Positions 10,336 through 21,079 are shown, numbered from the stretch's first letter. The stretch is DNA of 64,000 bases from Streblospio benedicti (GCA_019095985.1 CM032669.1:28231349-28295348), one strand, 5' to 3'. Program-made: numbers and translations. Notes: generated from the sequence alone by a model not told the origin.

Positions 10336-10654
10336 GCTGCCTGCAAAAATTTACATGCCACGAGGACCACGCTCTGTAAAATTTGAGAGAGGAGACTTTT
10401 ATATTTCTTGAATGGTTTCAAGACAGCCATGTATTTGTTATGCATTATGATGGACTGATTTTTATAATGAGTAACTGATGCTGTGATAAATGAATGACAC
10501 CATTGGGGGTTATGCTCGACGCTAGTTTTAATCGCACCAATGGCGCATGTGTGCTTTTTTGTCTCTTTCAACTGATTGCAGCTTTTAATTTTCAAGCTTT
10601 TCATCTATTTTTATGGACTGCATTTCTCCCAGGAGGCCAATTATTCTGTGTTTT

Positions 10655-10735
10655 GAGGCCATTGTGTTTTGGGTGTTTTGAGGCCATTGTGTTTTTGCTG
10701 GTTTTGGGGCCATTGTTATGATGCCATTGTGTTTC
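10655..10735. promoter_or_regulatory. Cluster of four SOX-type sites
   Basis: CCATTGT (ACAATGG on the other strand) occurs at 10659, 10684, 10710 and 10724. The first two lie in an imperfect 25-bp tandem repeat (GAGGCCATTGTGTTTT). SOX HMG boxes bind this core; binding here is inference. Confidence 0.4.
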
Positions 10736-10904
10736 ATCACGTGCCCATCGGCTACGTATTGATGGTACGTTCTGGTAATGGGTTTTGTCGTCAATGCTCT
10801 TTTGGGGTGCGATTTTCCCCTAACCAATGCTATGGGCAAATGCAAATGCAAATAATTATCACCGCCTGATTTAAACCAAACTAATAGTAATACTAATCAC
10901 AGTT

Positions 10905-11070
10905 GAACATGCGTAACCCGAATAGAGATATAAAGTTCGAGTTATCCGATTTTATGAGCTATTATACATATCAATAATGTGGCAAAGCATGAAGAAAAAA
11001 ATGCTTATTCGCCAGATACCCATAAATTCGGGTTATCAGAGCTCGAGATACAGGTCGGCCTGTAATTGTA
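10905..11070. mobile_element. MITE-D fragment (TTCGAGTTATCC family)
   Basis: Shows AAGTTCGAGTTATCC and, further on, ATTCGGGTTATCAGAGCTCGAG. The same boundary motif recurs at 25595-25800 and more weakly near 40300, as in pogo/Tigger-type termini. Ends not defined. Confidence 0.45.
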
Positions 11071-11414
11071 CAACTTGTTCAAGCATCTTGGATGAAGATT
11101 TGTCGGTGTCATTGACTGTCACGGGGCAACAGCCAGTGTTATCAGAGCCAGTGTTCAAGCTCATGTAAACGTCTCGCCAGTAGTGGGGTGCAGCAAACTA
11201 TAAACGTGTTAACTAGAATGGCAACATATAATTGATAATTGAACTATACACACAGCACTGAACGTCATGCCATATGAACATATACCATGCTATTTCCTGA
11301 CTCATGTAAACACAAATATTCTTTTTTATCCAACACAGGTTTAAATTTCAGCGTATTCGTACATTTTCTTTAGTGTTGTGGAGCCATCTTCAAGTATCTA
11401 ATATATATGTAATA
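11071..11414. other. Intergenic, nothing recognised
   Basis: AT-rich unique sequence; no repeat or frame of note. Confidence 0.4.
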
Positions 11415-11560
11415 TTAGCAGGCCGGGCACGCGGGCGGCGGCAATCAGCCATCCGTCACGCTCTGACGGCCACACAACAGTGGCCCCATCTAGTGGTGAG
11501 AACTTACCACATTACTGCGTGCTTGGGGACGTATGTGTGATGACGGATGGTGGGATCAGG
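11415..11560. promoter_or_regulatory. Candidate regulatory island
   Basis: GC-rich unique block with GGGCACGCGGGCGGCGGC, CAATCAGCCATCCGTCA and a later GATGACGGATGG echo of the same CCGTCA core. No open frame. Confidence 0.25.
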
Positions 11561-11794
11561 GTGTAATGCCTGAGAAAATTGAAATGTTACTCACTTTGAA
11601 ACGAAACCTTTTTTTCTTCTTATCCCATCGTGTCTAGTTCTTGTCACAGTGACATTGTAACCTGGGGACATTATTCTGGTGCTCATTTTTTTAAGTGCTT
11701 GCCCCTATAGAAGGGAGGGGACACTTCTATGAGAAGACGATGTTTTAGGTTCCAAAAAAAGAGATATTGATTATTAGCCACACTCCAGGAGACT

Positions 11795-11943
11795 TATATC
11801 AAATGGTCTCAATAGAAAGGCGGCCTCATTGTGGCGGCTGGCATTGGTCTCTTTATGAAACTTTGGAACTACAGAATTTGTCTTAATGTAGAAATGATTT
11901 CTTACATATAGTAGACGTGGTCTTAATTGAAGGTTTTACTGTA
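11795..11943 (+). mobile_element. MITE-A copy
   Basis: Contains AAATGGTCTCAATAGAAAGG, TGGTCTCTTTATGAAACTTT and ends GGTCTTAATTGAAGGTTTTA CTGTA, the family's right terminus. The left terminus is lost. Confidence 0.8.
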
Positions 11944-12149
11944 ATCTTAGGGTGCTGCCTTCTTATGGTGAGCTGGGAAATATTTTAGAATTACAAAATA
12001 AAACTGAAATGACTAATATCCGTGTATACGTTCTTTCCAACTTATAGATTTGTTTTCACACTTGAAACAGTAATGTCATAGACATAGAATAATATAAAAG
12101 CATATATGCTCTCTCTGAAACGCGCGCTAACTATGGTGCGTCCTGAAGA

Positions 12150-12305
12150 AATGTTTTGTGTGTAATGGTAATGTAAATGGTAATGAGGTGTAAGCATGGA
12201 CATTGAGTATTTGTGCTCCAAGTCTATAGGGCTACATCTCATAGCCTCTGCCGGACGCGAACCTTGGACCTCTAAAGGGTATGACACCCGTGTGTACCTG
12301 TTTAA
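12150..12305 (-). mobile_element. tRNA-derived SINE fragment
   Basis: On the minus strand a GGTGTCATACCC anticodon-arm-like stretch is followed by GGTTCGCGTCC (12253-12263), a good polymerase III B box. The A box is not recognisable. A TTACCATTTACATTACC tail follows. Family differs from the three-copy SINE elsewhere in the window. Confidence 0.5.
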
Positions 12306-13005
12306 AAATAAAACTCCCGACTACCTCCAAGCTATAGAGTCAAGTCTTTTCAAGTCTTTTCAATAAAACTTCTTCAAATCCGCAGTCTCCTTATACCATG
12401 CCAAATGGAGCAGGTGGATTGTACAAGCATCCATCAGACTTGGACTACAGCGTTTTTAAACCATCTATTTTTGTAACTGGTGACAGACAGACAATTATAT
12501 TTTCACTTTGTTGGGTGTAAAATGCAATTGCTGTTCCATTTTTGTCTAATGCAGGTTGCTCGTGTATTTGCTTCTGATCTTTTCGCTCAGTTTTCTATAG
12601 TTAGTACGTTCTGACATTTTTAGTGACATTTTAAAACTGGTTGACTTTTTGAAACCATCTATTAAAGGGCTAAACAATACAAATCGTCCAAGAATAATTA
12701 ATACCACAGGTACGAGCATCAGGTTTTGTGAACACACCACTAAAAAAATCTCTTTTCATGTATATTCAAAAGACAAGTTATGAAGTGTCCAAAGTGTGAT
12801 TCTGGTGATAAATTGGGGTCGTCCAATTGTTTGATTTAAATAATAGAACAAGAAAAAGTAAGGAAAAGGACTGATTCTGCCCCATTTGATTAATCCAAAC
12901 TTTAGCCCCGGCTAGCAGATGGCTGAGTTTGCGCAATGATACGGCAGTAACCCGGTCTGACACACATTCTCCCCCATAAAGAACAATATCTGTAACATTA
13001 GAAAG
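12306..13005. other. Intergenic, nothing recognised
   Basis: Short direct repeat CAAGTCTTTT CAAGTCTTTT at about 12342-12361; no gene seen. Confidence 0.4.
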
Positions 13006-13155
13006 TGCGCAGCGGATTCATTATCTAATATTCTGAACAGTGCCAACAAATCATGAGACGGGCTAAAAGATTGGCAAACAGAGTCAGGGAGGAAGGCATT
13101 CGCTGGTAAAGAGCCCCACTACAGCACTGTTAGCGGCACCACTTTTTCTCAGCTC
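13006..13155. promoter_or_regulatory. Candidate regulatory island
   Basis: Non-repetitive block with AAGTGCGCAGCGGATTC, AACAAATCATGAGACGG and TTGGCAAACAGAGTC. No coding frame. Called only from texture (balanced composition, no repeat match in the window). Confidence 0.2.
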
Positions 13156-13277
13156 TCTCCATTGACTTATCGGACTATTATTGCTAATGTGTTATAGGCC
13201 CAAATGTCAGTTCTGCTGAAATCTTAACAGCAGCAAAAATAGGCAAGAATGGGGAACAACAATCTACGTGATATAGT

Positions 13278-13545
13278 GATATGGAATTACAATGGTTATG
13301 GATTCCATTGTGGTTAAATTTGAATATTGGTGCTTCTTTCCTGTTTTGTTGTTTTTCTCATGTTTTATGCTGTATTTCTATCTAATAATATCTGAACGGG
13401 GTAAGAAATGTGGCTTGAACGCGAATCAAAATGCAAATAGCATCGAATTACATCACTAATTATAATGGATCACATTGTGTCAAAATTTGAATATTGGTGT
13501 TTCTTGTATTTTTTTTCTTTTTCTTTCTTTTTTTTTTTTTTGTAC
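13278..13545 (+). repeat. Diverged duplication, ~165 bp period, plus T-rich tract
   Basis: GGAATTACAATGG then AATTTGAATATTGGTGCTTC near 13280-13340 recurs as CGAATTACAT then AATTTGAATATTGGTGTTTC near 13443-13505. A T-rich tract follows (about 13508-13541). Confidence 0.5.
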
Positions 13546-13930
13546 TGCTTTAACGTTTTGGTTCTTTTCTGGGGTTATTATTCAAGAATAGTGTTTTATG
13601 TTGTTGATCATCCAAACACAAATGTCCAAACAAAACACGGTTTACCTTGGTTGGTATTGCTACTGGGGTTTTCACTTCCATAAAGACGCGTGACAGAAGA
13701 AGCTCTTACAAGTACACTATCAATATGAATATACACTATAAGAGCAACAATTCCATTCTGATATTGGACAACTCAAATTATGCTATATATTGGACATTAT
13801 TACATTCATTACGCACACAATTAAGTTTATTCCTCAATTGATTGTTGAGCTTCGTGTAGCGATTTCTGGAACCTAATTACTATTCTGATGATCTCCTGAT
13901 TAAGAGATGGCAAAGCCGTATATCTTAAGC

Positions 13931-14006
13931 CCTGTTCACACCAAGGCGACTATGCCCGACACGATGAGACGCGACGTCGCGTCGGGCATAGTCGCCTTGG
14001 TGTGGA
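13931..14006. mobile_element. Foldback MITE-like hairpin, CACACCAAGGCGAC termini
   Basis: Arms CACACCAAGGCGACTATGCC... at 13937-13960 and their exact reverse complement at 13981-14004 surround a GCGACGTCGC palindrome. A CCCTGTTCACACCAAG start and CGCGACG-rich interior are common in animal cut-and-paste MITEs; no superfamily is claimed. Confidence 0.75.
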
Positions 14007-14430
14007 CATGCTAACGACTACGATTTCATAAAATCCCGTCGCGTCGGAGGCCGTCGTGAAAGTTGAACATGTTCAGTCGAATTTGTACTCTGACGTAACT
14101 CTGGTATTATATTTATCGACAAAATGTGTGTGCTCTAATCAATAACATATATAAAAAAAAAAACTGTATTGATCTTCTATCTTTTACGAGTGGACGGCGT
14201 AATAGTATGTTGTAATAAAAGCAACACAATGATCACATTTTAATTTTATAGTTGAAGTATAGGTGCAAAGTTTGAAGTCTTCCAGCTCTTACAGATATAA
14301 CTGCATCTAGATCTGTTAGATAGAGCCTTAGGTAAATCAGGTTAGATCAATACATCACCACGCATATGTCTTGTGCATTTGACGCCTATTGTGATTAATC
14401 AAGATTACTAAGCAGTGAACTACCGATATG
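14007..14430. other. Intergenic, nothing recognised
   Basis: AT-rich, no repeat or frame of note. Confidence 0.4.
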
Positions 14431-14431
14431 A

Positions 14432-14822
14432 AATTATTGATGTTTGCATTGTGTACAATTCTTAAATGTTTACATTACTGTAAATTTAATCATCTGCTGC
14501 ATGAATTATTCTGAATCTTATCTTTTTGCTAAGTCCCTGACATTGGTCCTGTCGTCTTTGATGTACTATGAATAATCTAGAGAAGATAATTAATGAAGGA
14601 CATAATTTACATGAAACAGGTTTATGTTATTGACAAGTCTCTACTATATATATCTCATGGAAATTATTTGTTAGTGGAGAAGGTCTGGCACTCATCTTCC
14701 ATGTCTGGAGCTACGGCTGATCCCGTAGGTCCAGAATACCCAATGATTCCCACTTGTCCAATGCTGATGATACCACTTGACCTCTTCATTTTTGTAAAAG
14801 AAACTGGACACAAATGACTAGG
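14432..14822 (+). repeat. Dispersed repeat C, copy 3
   Basis: Very close to copy 1: TGATGTTTGCATTGTGTACA, TTTACATTACTGTAAATTTA, GACATTGGTCCTGTCGTC and GATGATACCACTTGACCTC in the same order. It is 10 kb from the other two copies. Confidence 0.8.
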
Positions 14823-14994
14823 AGATTATGTCCAAATAATTAGGTACACTTGATTCATCTCTGCTTCTTTCCTTCCCACCTTTGTTACAACCATATATGC
14901 CATTCGTATGCAGTGTCCTCGTTCAAGTAAAGCTTAGTAGTCGCGTCACTTTGTTCTGTATACCGTGTTACTTACATTTATAGCCATTGAAGGC

Positions 14995-15150
14995 CTTTAT
15001 CATAATGAGCAGGTGATACGGGGAATCCCGGTTATGAACTTTTAGAGGTGAATACAAGTATGCACGTATGCAAATTACCTTGATGTGATTGGCTGCAATC
15101 ACCTGTAACTATATGCATGAATTTTGACTGCGGCATTGTTAAATAGTAGA
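14995..15150 (-). mobile_element. MITE-B partial copy
   Basis: On the plus strand: CATAATGAGCAGGTGAT, then GAATACAAGTATGCA, a TATGCAAATT block and TTTGACTGCGGCATTG. The same blocks occur in copies at 29560, 31890 and 33755. Confidence 0.65.
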
Positions 15151-15740
15151 CTAGGTTGAGGATTCTATGGATTTATGTAAGTCTTGGGCTGGTGTGTTCA
15201 TTCAGTGATTCTGATCACGTTTTAAACATAAGCTTTTTAAAGGGTGATTCAGTGTGCCCATTAAACAGGAAGTAAATCTTCACTGCAGGGTTACAATAAG
15301 ATCCTAACAAAGGCATTTGTAGGTTACCTTCGTGGGCCTGCTATATTTGCACCCAACATTTTATTCAGAAGATACTTCTTTTTCCAATTACAATCGGCCA
15401 TTGAGGAACATAATTACTTAGTATACTATAAATGGTGTTCCGTGTCATACATTTTTATTCGTGGTACCAAAGTAAACAAACACACCTTTTCTATAGCTTC
15501 CTTCCATCAAAACATTTTACCACGAAAGTTACATCCTTTGAATTAGAATTGGCAGTGGTATTTAGGAATCTTGGTATTGTTATAGCTCACGCATATTATA
15601 GGTATTTATAGGATAGTAATCAAATTTGTGTGTATTATGCAATACTATTTACAGACTGCAGTACTTCATGTTTTATGCAGATACGTCATAGTAATATGTG
15701 GGCGTGTCACTTGAGGTAATACTGTCTGCAGAGGTCAAGT
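15151..15740. other. Intergenic, nothing recognised
   Basis: Unique AT-rich sequence; short chance frames only. Confidence 0.4.
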
Positions 15741-16090
15741 GCTTCCGTGACCAAGTGGATAGGCAGTCGGATCATGACCAGAAGGTCATGGGTTCGATTC
15801 CCGGTCGGGTCTGATGGTGGGTGTTGAGCAAACCTTGCACACTGCTCCGTGGTACCTACCCTTTAAATAGGTAAAGGTCAGGTGAGTGAACGCTAATGTG
15901 GTTGATTAGCACGTCTGCGCTACGGTAGCCAGACGATGTGTTGTATGCTCCCCAAGGAGTTGAGAAAGATATAGTGTGATAAGGATGCCAATGACCTGGT
16001 GTAGATGTAGAGTCGTATGATCCTTTGGGGGAAGAAGACTATAAACCAGACATTTACATTTATTTTTATTTATTTATTGTCATATACAAC
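15741..16090 (+). mobile_element. tRNA-derived SINE, copy 1 (most complete)
   Basis: The head is tRNA-like: A box TGACCAAGTGG (15748-15758) and B box GGTTCGATTC (15791-15800). The body continues with GGGTGTTGAGCAAAC, TGCTCCGTGGTACCTAC, GTATGCTCCCCAAGGAGTTG and GATAAGGATGCCAATGACCT. An AT-rich TTTACATTTATTTTTATTTA tail ends it. Copies at 26036 and 30760 share the body but not the full tRNA head. Confidence 0.88.
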
Positions 16091-16339
16091 GTATATTCCA
16101 AATGATCTTGAAAATCTCGTACTCTGTATGTGGAGTTCACAATGCCAAACCAATACTGCCCCATCCTGCCCGAATATGCTCACCACCATCAACCATCAGT
16201 TGTCAGTTCAATGGGCCTATAATCACATGATGACAGATCCCTACCAGCTATGGAAAACCAATAGAAGTTCCCCCCACAATGTAAGAAAACCAATAGAGGG
16301 TTCAGCCACATTATAAGAAGCCTACTGAGACTGCAGCTC

Positions 16340-16525
16340 CTGATTTGTGGCAAATCCTCTGGCTCTGTTGTCCCAAGAGATTACAAAATGCATGGTGCTG
16401 TCAGCGCAGTCGGGACAAATACCCGCCCCTCCTCACAGACTTCCGGCCTGCCAGCGCAATGATAATGCCCCCGGTCATTTGTATATGCCGGACAGTGGGG
16501 AAGTGGGCTGCATACCTCTCCAGTT
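16340..16525. promoter_or_regulatory. Candidate regulatory island
   Basis: Unique block with TTTGTGGCAAATCC, GTGCTGTCAGCGCAGTCGG, GCCAGCGCAATGATAATGCC and GTATATGCCGGACAG. Open frames cross it on the plus strand but have no splice signals or domain. Confidence 0.25.
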
Positions 16526-16576
16526 GTTTCTATAGCAGACAAATAGTGGGTAGTATTTCTACAATAGAATTGTCAG

Positions 16577-16752
16577 TGTACATACAAAAGAACCTCTTTA
16601 TTCAGACCACCCATTGGACTGGCCTCAAGTGGTCGTATTGGAGAGGCAATCTCTTTACGAGGGTTCATGCTGGTCTCTTGATAATGACTTCAGACCAGGA
16701 GAAACAGACATATGGAAGGGGTCATCTGTATAGAGGTGGACAATGTAGTATT
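16577..16752 (+). mobile_element. MITE-A copy, near full length
   Basis: Begins ACATACAAAAGAACCTCTTT ATTCAGACCACC and shows GGCCTCAAGTGGTCGTATTG then TTCATGCTGGTCTCTTGATA. The right terminus is worn. Confidence 0.8.
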
Positions 16753-16759
16753 CTATTCG

Positions 16760-17135
16760 CACTGTACAGGGGCTGGTCAAAATATATAAGCTTTATTACC
16801 TCAGCTGTTTTAATAGCACTTAGACTTATCAATGAATGAGTTTTATGATCTACTTGTAATGACAACATCATATAAAACAAACTGTTATGTTCCTGTCCAC
16901 TGTTTACCACTCACAAATATTCACACCACCAAATCTGTAATTACAATGTATGCATAATTTTGTACATGTATTGGAAAGAAATGTAGAGATTGTAGGGAAT
17001 GAATTTTCTCAATACTCACAACCAGCTCATAGCGGAACTCGTGTCCCTAAGCTCTAAATTACTCCCTATGACCGGACATTTTCGAATCCTGCTAGTAATG
17101 AACATATGATAATTTATATGGTAGTTCAGTGGTCA
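16760..17135. other. Intergenic, nothing recognised
   Basis: No repeat or gene seen. Confidence 0.4.
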
Positions 17136-17137
17136 TA

Positions 17138-17230
17138 AAACTGCTGCACGGGAACCAGCGGTAGCGACATTAGTGTTGTTAGGACACTTATCTGCTGCTA
17201 GGTACACTCAGAGAGGGCTGTTACATCCAA
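17138..17230 (+). repeat. Direct repeat partner of 20798-20895
   Basis: GCGACATTAGTGTTGTTAGG ACACTTAT here matches GTGACATTAGTGCTGTGAGG ACACTTAT at 20826-20853, in the same orientation, with similar flanks. Confidence 0.55.
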
Positions 17231-17270
17231 CACCTAAACGTCTACGTGTTGTTTCCACCAAATGATGCTC

Positions 17271-17459
17271 GCAGTGGAACCTCCCATTATGACCACGTCT
17301 CTATTTTGACCACCTTTAGAGTCTATAATACTACAATTTATTGTGGTCCCATTGCTTGTCACGGAAACTACCATGACGTTCGATAGAGACCACCTCTTCA
17401 CTGAGACGATTTGAAGGCAATCCAGCCTTTGTTGGTCTAGATAGAGAGGTTGTACTGCA
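17271..17459 (-). mobile_element. MITE-A copy, full length, inverted
   Basis: Left end CGCAGTGGAACCTCCC and right end AGAGAGGTTGTACTGCA are the two terminal inverted repeats; the interior reads in reverse (GAGACCACCTCTTCACTGAG). It is the left half of a larger block repeated in inverse at 21405-21762. Confidence 0.85.
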
Positions 17460-17625
17460 TTTGTGACACATCCCATATTCAGAGCACAGAGTAATGAGGT
17501 GATAATGTGGTGTTAACGTCCGAGAAGAGGCAGATGCCCGGCACGGGAGGAAGGAACGCCACAGACTGTGACCACCAAGTGCAGGGTGTCCTAGGATGGC
17601 CAGTTATAGCAAATGACAGTAGGGA
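17460..17625 (+). repeat. Inverted-duplication unit, left arm
   Basis: GACACATCCCATATTCAGAG CAC, then GTCCGAGAAGAGGCAGA and GGGAGGAAGGAACGCCACAG. The reverse complement of all these blocks, in order, lies at 21405-21535. Both copies adjoin a MITE-A. Confidence 0.8.
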
Positions 17626-17689
17626 AATTATAGCAAATACAAGTGTGTAAATGACCAATACATATCGCAAATAACAGTTCAGTAGTTCC

Positions 17690-17800
17690 TCTTTATTGGA
17701 TGATCGGCGAATCGGACCTCGTGGCATTGTGGTCTCAATAGAAAGCAGGTCTCTTTATGGTTGTTCATTTGGTATGATTATAAAGTTTTTGAATTTTGAA
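17690..17800 (+). mobile_element. MITE-A fragment
   Basis: Shows GGTCTCAATAGAAAGCAGG TCTCTTTATGG but no intact terminus on either side. Confidence 0.55.
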
Positions 17801-17865
17801 TAATGATGGCATTACCGCAGCTACAGGTGATCTCATGGTATATGTTGTCTTGATTTGAGGTTATT

Positions 17866-18670
17866 CAATACAATACAATACAACATTTATATTCACAGAC
17901 AGGAATTTAAGTGCGCTGTACAGAAAGTAAAAGTAAAAATAAACATAATAATAATTTCACGTTACCTCCCAAAACCAATGGTAAAAAGAAATGTTTTGCA
18001 TTGTCCTTATAAGCTTGATAAGTTTCTTTTGACTTTATATGTACGGGTAATGCATTCCACAATTTAGGCCCTGCCATACTGAAAGACCTATCAGCAAATG
18101 TCGATTTAGTCGTAAAGGGAACATGTAACATGTGTTCATCACTCATAGACAACCGGGTTTGTCTAGTGTAAGACCTATATTGAAGAAGATCACACAGATA
18201 TGGTGGAGTTATCTTGTGCAAACCCTTGTATACCAAGCAGACCAGTTTATAATGAATGCGCTGCTTGATAGGTAGCCAATGTACGAAGGGCATCTTTGGA
18301 GCTATCATATTTAGACTGGTTAAGAACCACTTTAGCTGCCCAGTTTGGAACTCTCTGAAGCTTGTTCAGTGTTTTATGCGGTAGACCATACAAAACTGCA
18401 TTCCCATAATCCAAATGGCTAAGGACTACAGCAGAAGTTAGCGTCTTTGCAGTGGAGAGGTCAATAAAGTCACGAACATGCCTGATTTTCCTAATGTTAA
18501 AATCCGCTGTTTTGCACTTTGCTGAATATGTTGTTGCATGCTCAGTGAAATATCCAAATAAACACCCAAGTACTTAACCACGTCATTCATGACTACCTGG
18601 TCTTGACCTACATTCAGCTTATTAGTTCTACTGTATGTGAATGGGCACTTAGTTTGTGTGAAATATTGAC
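17866..18670 (-). mobile_element. LINE 3' fragment, L2/CR1-like reverse transcriptase C-terminus
   Basis: On the minus strand a frame at 17907-18308 reads PFVHWLPIKQRIHYKLVCLV, then HKITPPYLCDLLQYRS, DRSFSMAGPKLWNALP and YKDNAKHFF. This is the standard post-RT segment of L2/CR1/Rex-type LINEs (HWLPV-RI-YK, AP-YL, GDRAF-VAAPKLWNSLP). Upstream, in broken frames to about 18670, are NDVVKYLGVYLDISLSMQQH and SHLDYGNAVLYGLP, from the RT thumb region. The 3' end after 17907 has TACAGCGCACTTAAATTCC and short ATTGT-type tail repeats. A 5'-truncated dead copy. Confidence 0.85.
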
Positions 18671-18719
18671 CTTCTACTGCTAATGCACATGGTCAGTTGG
18701 TGTGAAATGACCATGGTAG

Positions 18720-19050
18720 AAGCTGAGGAACAGTTGCAACAGTGTGAAACGTGTATAAACTCCACATGGAATATGCAAGAATAGAATATAGAAGTGGGCC
18801 AAATCTATCAAAAAAAGATTTAATATCAATTTACAACCCTGCCACTCAATATCACAACTGACAAGCCCAGTCTGAAACAACAAGTCAGGAAGCAAATTCA
18901 TTCTGCTGCAATCAGGTAGATAAATAGATTGTGTCAACTCTCTCCTGAGAATAAATAGCGGTTCACCCCGGTGGCGGTTGTGTGATAGAGTGGTCTGCCC
19001 GGATCAGGGCTGACACCCACTCTGTTGCAGATAAAGCAGGAAGCTAGCTA
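18720..19050. other. Intergenic, nothing recognised
   Basis: No gene seen. The first bases match part of 21080-21160 in inverse. Confidence 0.35.
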
Positions 19051-19051
19051 T

Positions 19052-19202
19052 GTATATTACAACCTGTCAATTAAGACCACTCTAATGGTCGTTGTGGAGA
19101 GGTGGATTCTTTGTGAAAGTTGGTGGTGGTCTCTTAATAGAGGTTTGGGACTTTGAAAAATGTTCTTTCATAGAGGTGGTCTTTTTAGAGGTTCTACTGT
19201 AG
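19052..19202 (+). mobile_element. MITE-A copy
   Basis: Left end TATTACAACCTGTCAATTAA GACCAC, interior TGTGGAGAGGTGG and TGGTGGTCTCTTAATAGAGG, right end TTTTTAGAGGTTCTACTGTA (intact terminus). Confidence 0.85.
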
Positions 19203-19794
19203 AACACAAAGCGTAGTTTCAACAATGCTGATCATCACAAAAAGGGGGTTGGGGGAAAAGGCTGAAAGAAGAGGGAAGTGGGATTTCATGGATGTGAGGT
19301 GTAGGGAAAATACTGAAAATATTGTGGGGTTCGGGGAAAGGTCCAAAATAAGAGGGACGTGTGATTTATTGACCCCTTTTATAGCACTCCCGCCCCAAAG
19401 GTGGGTGGCTGGGGAGTTGGGAGCCGGGTACACTGTACAGTGATTTCAGGCACCATCAACTCTGGGATTTGTACTTTTGAAATTCAAAAATAGAAAGATT
19501 TGGTGACTGTTGTCCATTGATTGCAAAAGATTCGTCTCTGAATTGATGTCCTTGTGCAGAAAACTGGTAGTCCTGTGAGAACAAAACAGCAAACTAGTTT
19601 TTTTCCTAGAAAATACAGCATATAATTGACATACTCATGAGAAAGTAGATGTTAAAATAGAGGAAAGTCTCCATTGAATTCTTCCTTAATTCTCACATCT
19701 ATACTTACATTCATATTTTCTCTTTAAATCCTCTGGGGGAAAACAACATTCGTGCATTTGTTTCCGACTAGTTTAGCGTTTCATCCATTGATAG
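19203..19794. other. Intergenic, purine-rich
   Basis: A G/A-rich stretch (about 19240-19350) with GGGAAA and AGAGGGA motifs, then AT-rich sequence. No gene seen. Confidence 0.4.
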
Positions 19795-19975
19795 GACAGT
19801 AGAATCCTTCTATAAAGAGGACCCATAGGATTGGCTTCAGGCGGTATCAATAGAGGGGTGGTCTCTTTATTGAAGTACACGGTGGTCAATTTATAAAGAT
19901 TTGGACCGTGACAAGGGATCTTATTATAAAGGTAATCACGTTACAATTGTAGTCTTAATAAATGGCTTTACTGCA
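19795..19975 (+). mobile_element. MITE-A copy, full length
   Basis: Left terminus ACAGTAGAATCCTTCTATAA and right terminus TTAATAAATGGCTTTACTGC, with GGTATCAATAGAGGGGTGG and GGACCGTGACAAGGGATC inside. Confidence 0.85.
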
Positions 19976-20029
19976 ATAATATATGAACACTACACACTAC
20001 ATGTTAGATGATGCTACACCAGCCCTGAC

Positions 20030-20105
20030 TGACAAAAACGGGACTCAAACTCACAAGTCTATAGTTCTGTGACCATATTAATGTGCCCACCATCCCAAGC
20101 AGTGC
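20030..20105 (-). mobile_element. tRNA-like SINE head fragment
   Basis: On the minus strand a TGGGATGGTGGGCACATTAA A-box-like start is followed by GAGTTTGAGTCCC (20040-20052), a good B box, with tRNA-like spacing. Not a functional tRNA: stems do not close. Confidence 0.4.
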
Positions 20106-20204
20106 GTTAAAATCATATCAAACCTGATTCATGATGCCCACAACTACACATCAAAAACATGCAAGTTGGCAAGATTAAATGAGACAACAAGTCCACCTCC
20201 CCAC

Positions 20205-20350
20205 AACTCCCTGTTAGCCATGGTGACAAATGCCCGCTCTCCGCTGCTGCCGGAGTGTGTGTGGGAGAGTTGGAGGGCCTCGCTCCACGATAAATGCGCC
20301 CGCTCGCAGACCACAGCCCCATTTATAATTGCTTAATAGCTCACCACAGT
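20205..20350. promoter_or_regulatory. Candidate regulatory island with homeobox cores
   Basis: GCCATGGTGACAAATGCC, CGCTCCACGATAAATGCGCC and CCATTTATAATTGCTTAATA GC. Unique, non-coding, GC-balanced with clustered TTTATAATT/TTAATAG cores. Confidence 0.3.
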
Positions 20351-20477
20351 TTTATGTTGCATCTTTCCCATATGCTCCCGTATTTGTTGTAGATGTTGGT
20401 GGATCCAATGGGGGATCCAGGTTTTGGATCTTGTGGATCTCCGTTATGAGGCACCGACTGTATGGAATTGAGAAGAG

Positions 20478-20532
20478 TGGGGCCTCCCATTAGGATCACC
20501 TCTAAGAAGAGAGCACCTATTTAATAAGACCA
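20478..20532 (-). mobile_element. MITE-A fragment
   Basis: GGGGCCTCCCATTAGGATCA CCTCTAAGAAGAGAGCACC matches the terminus and the GACCACCTCT interior of the family. Only about 55 bp remain. Confidence 0.4.
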
Positions 20533-20797
20533 TCTTGCGTGGTTCAATGCATTCATATAGAAACTCACGTGATCCTCCTTAAAACAACACCGACACCTAC
20601 TAAAATCTACATGGATAAGTACGTTCATCCCCATTATCTATGAAGTGATGTATTATGAACATGGACAAAATAACAAGACACGCATACGATAAATACATGG
20701 GCCACATAATTATGTATATGGCTGAACGATTACGACTGAGATGAGTTAAGTTCATGTCCAGACATGAACCTCACATAGGGGAAGGTGAGGTTTGAAT

Positions 20798-20895
20798 GAG
20801 ACTGCTGCAAGGAAAGCAGCCCTAGTGACATTAGTGCTGTGAGGACACTTATGGGGTGCTTGGTGTAATCAGAGAACGCTTTTACAGGCAGCATC
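20798..20895 (+). repeat. Direct repeat partner of 17138-17230
   Basis: See the partner; about 75-80% similar by eye over roughly 80 bp. Confidence 0.5.
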
Positions 20896-21079
20896 ACCAT
20901 TACGTGCGCTCACATTGCTAATGGTAATTGGTGATTTCAAAGTCTCATTTCAGACTCAAGCAGCTTCTGTGATTGATTTGTAATGTTTGGATAGATTGGA
21001 CAGTCATATATATTTCATACAGATTTTATATAGCATTGCACGTTGTTGCAAAGGTTCGTTATCTTCAAACATCATGGTC

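Noticed and set aside
15741-15815. Possible functional tRNA gene
   Set aside because: A and B boxes are good, but it continues into a SINE body with two further copies and its acceptor stem does not close.
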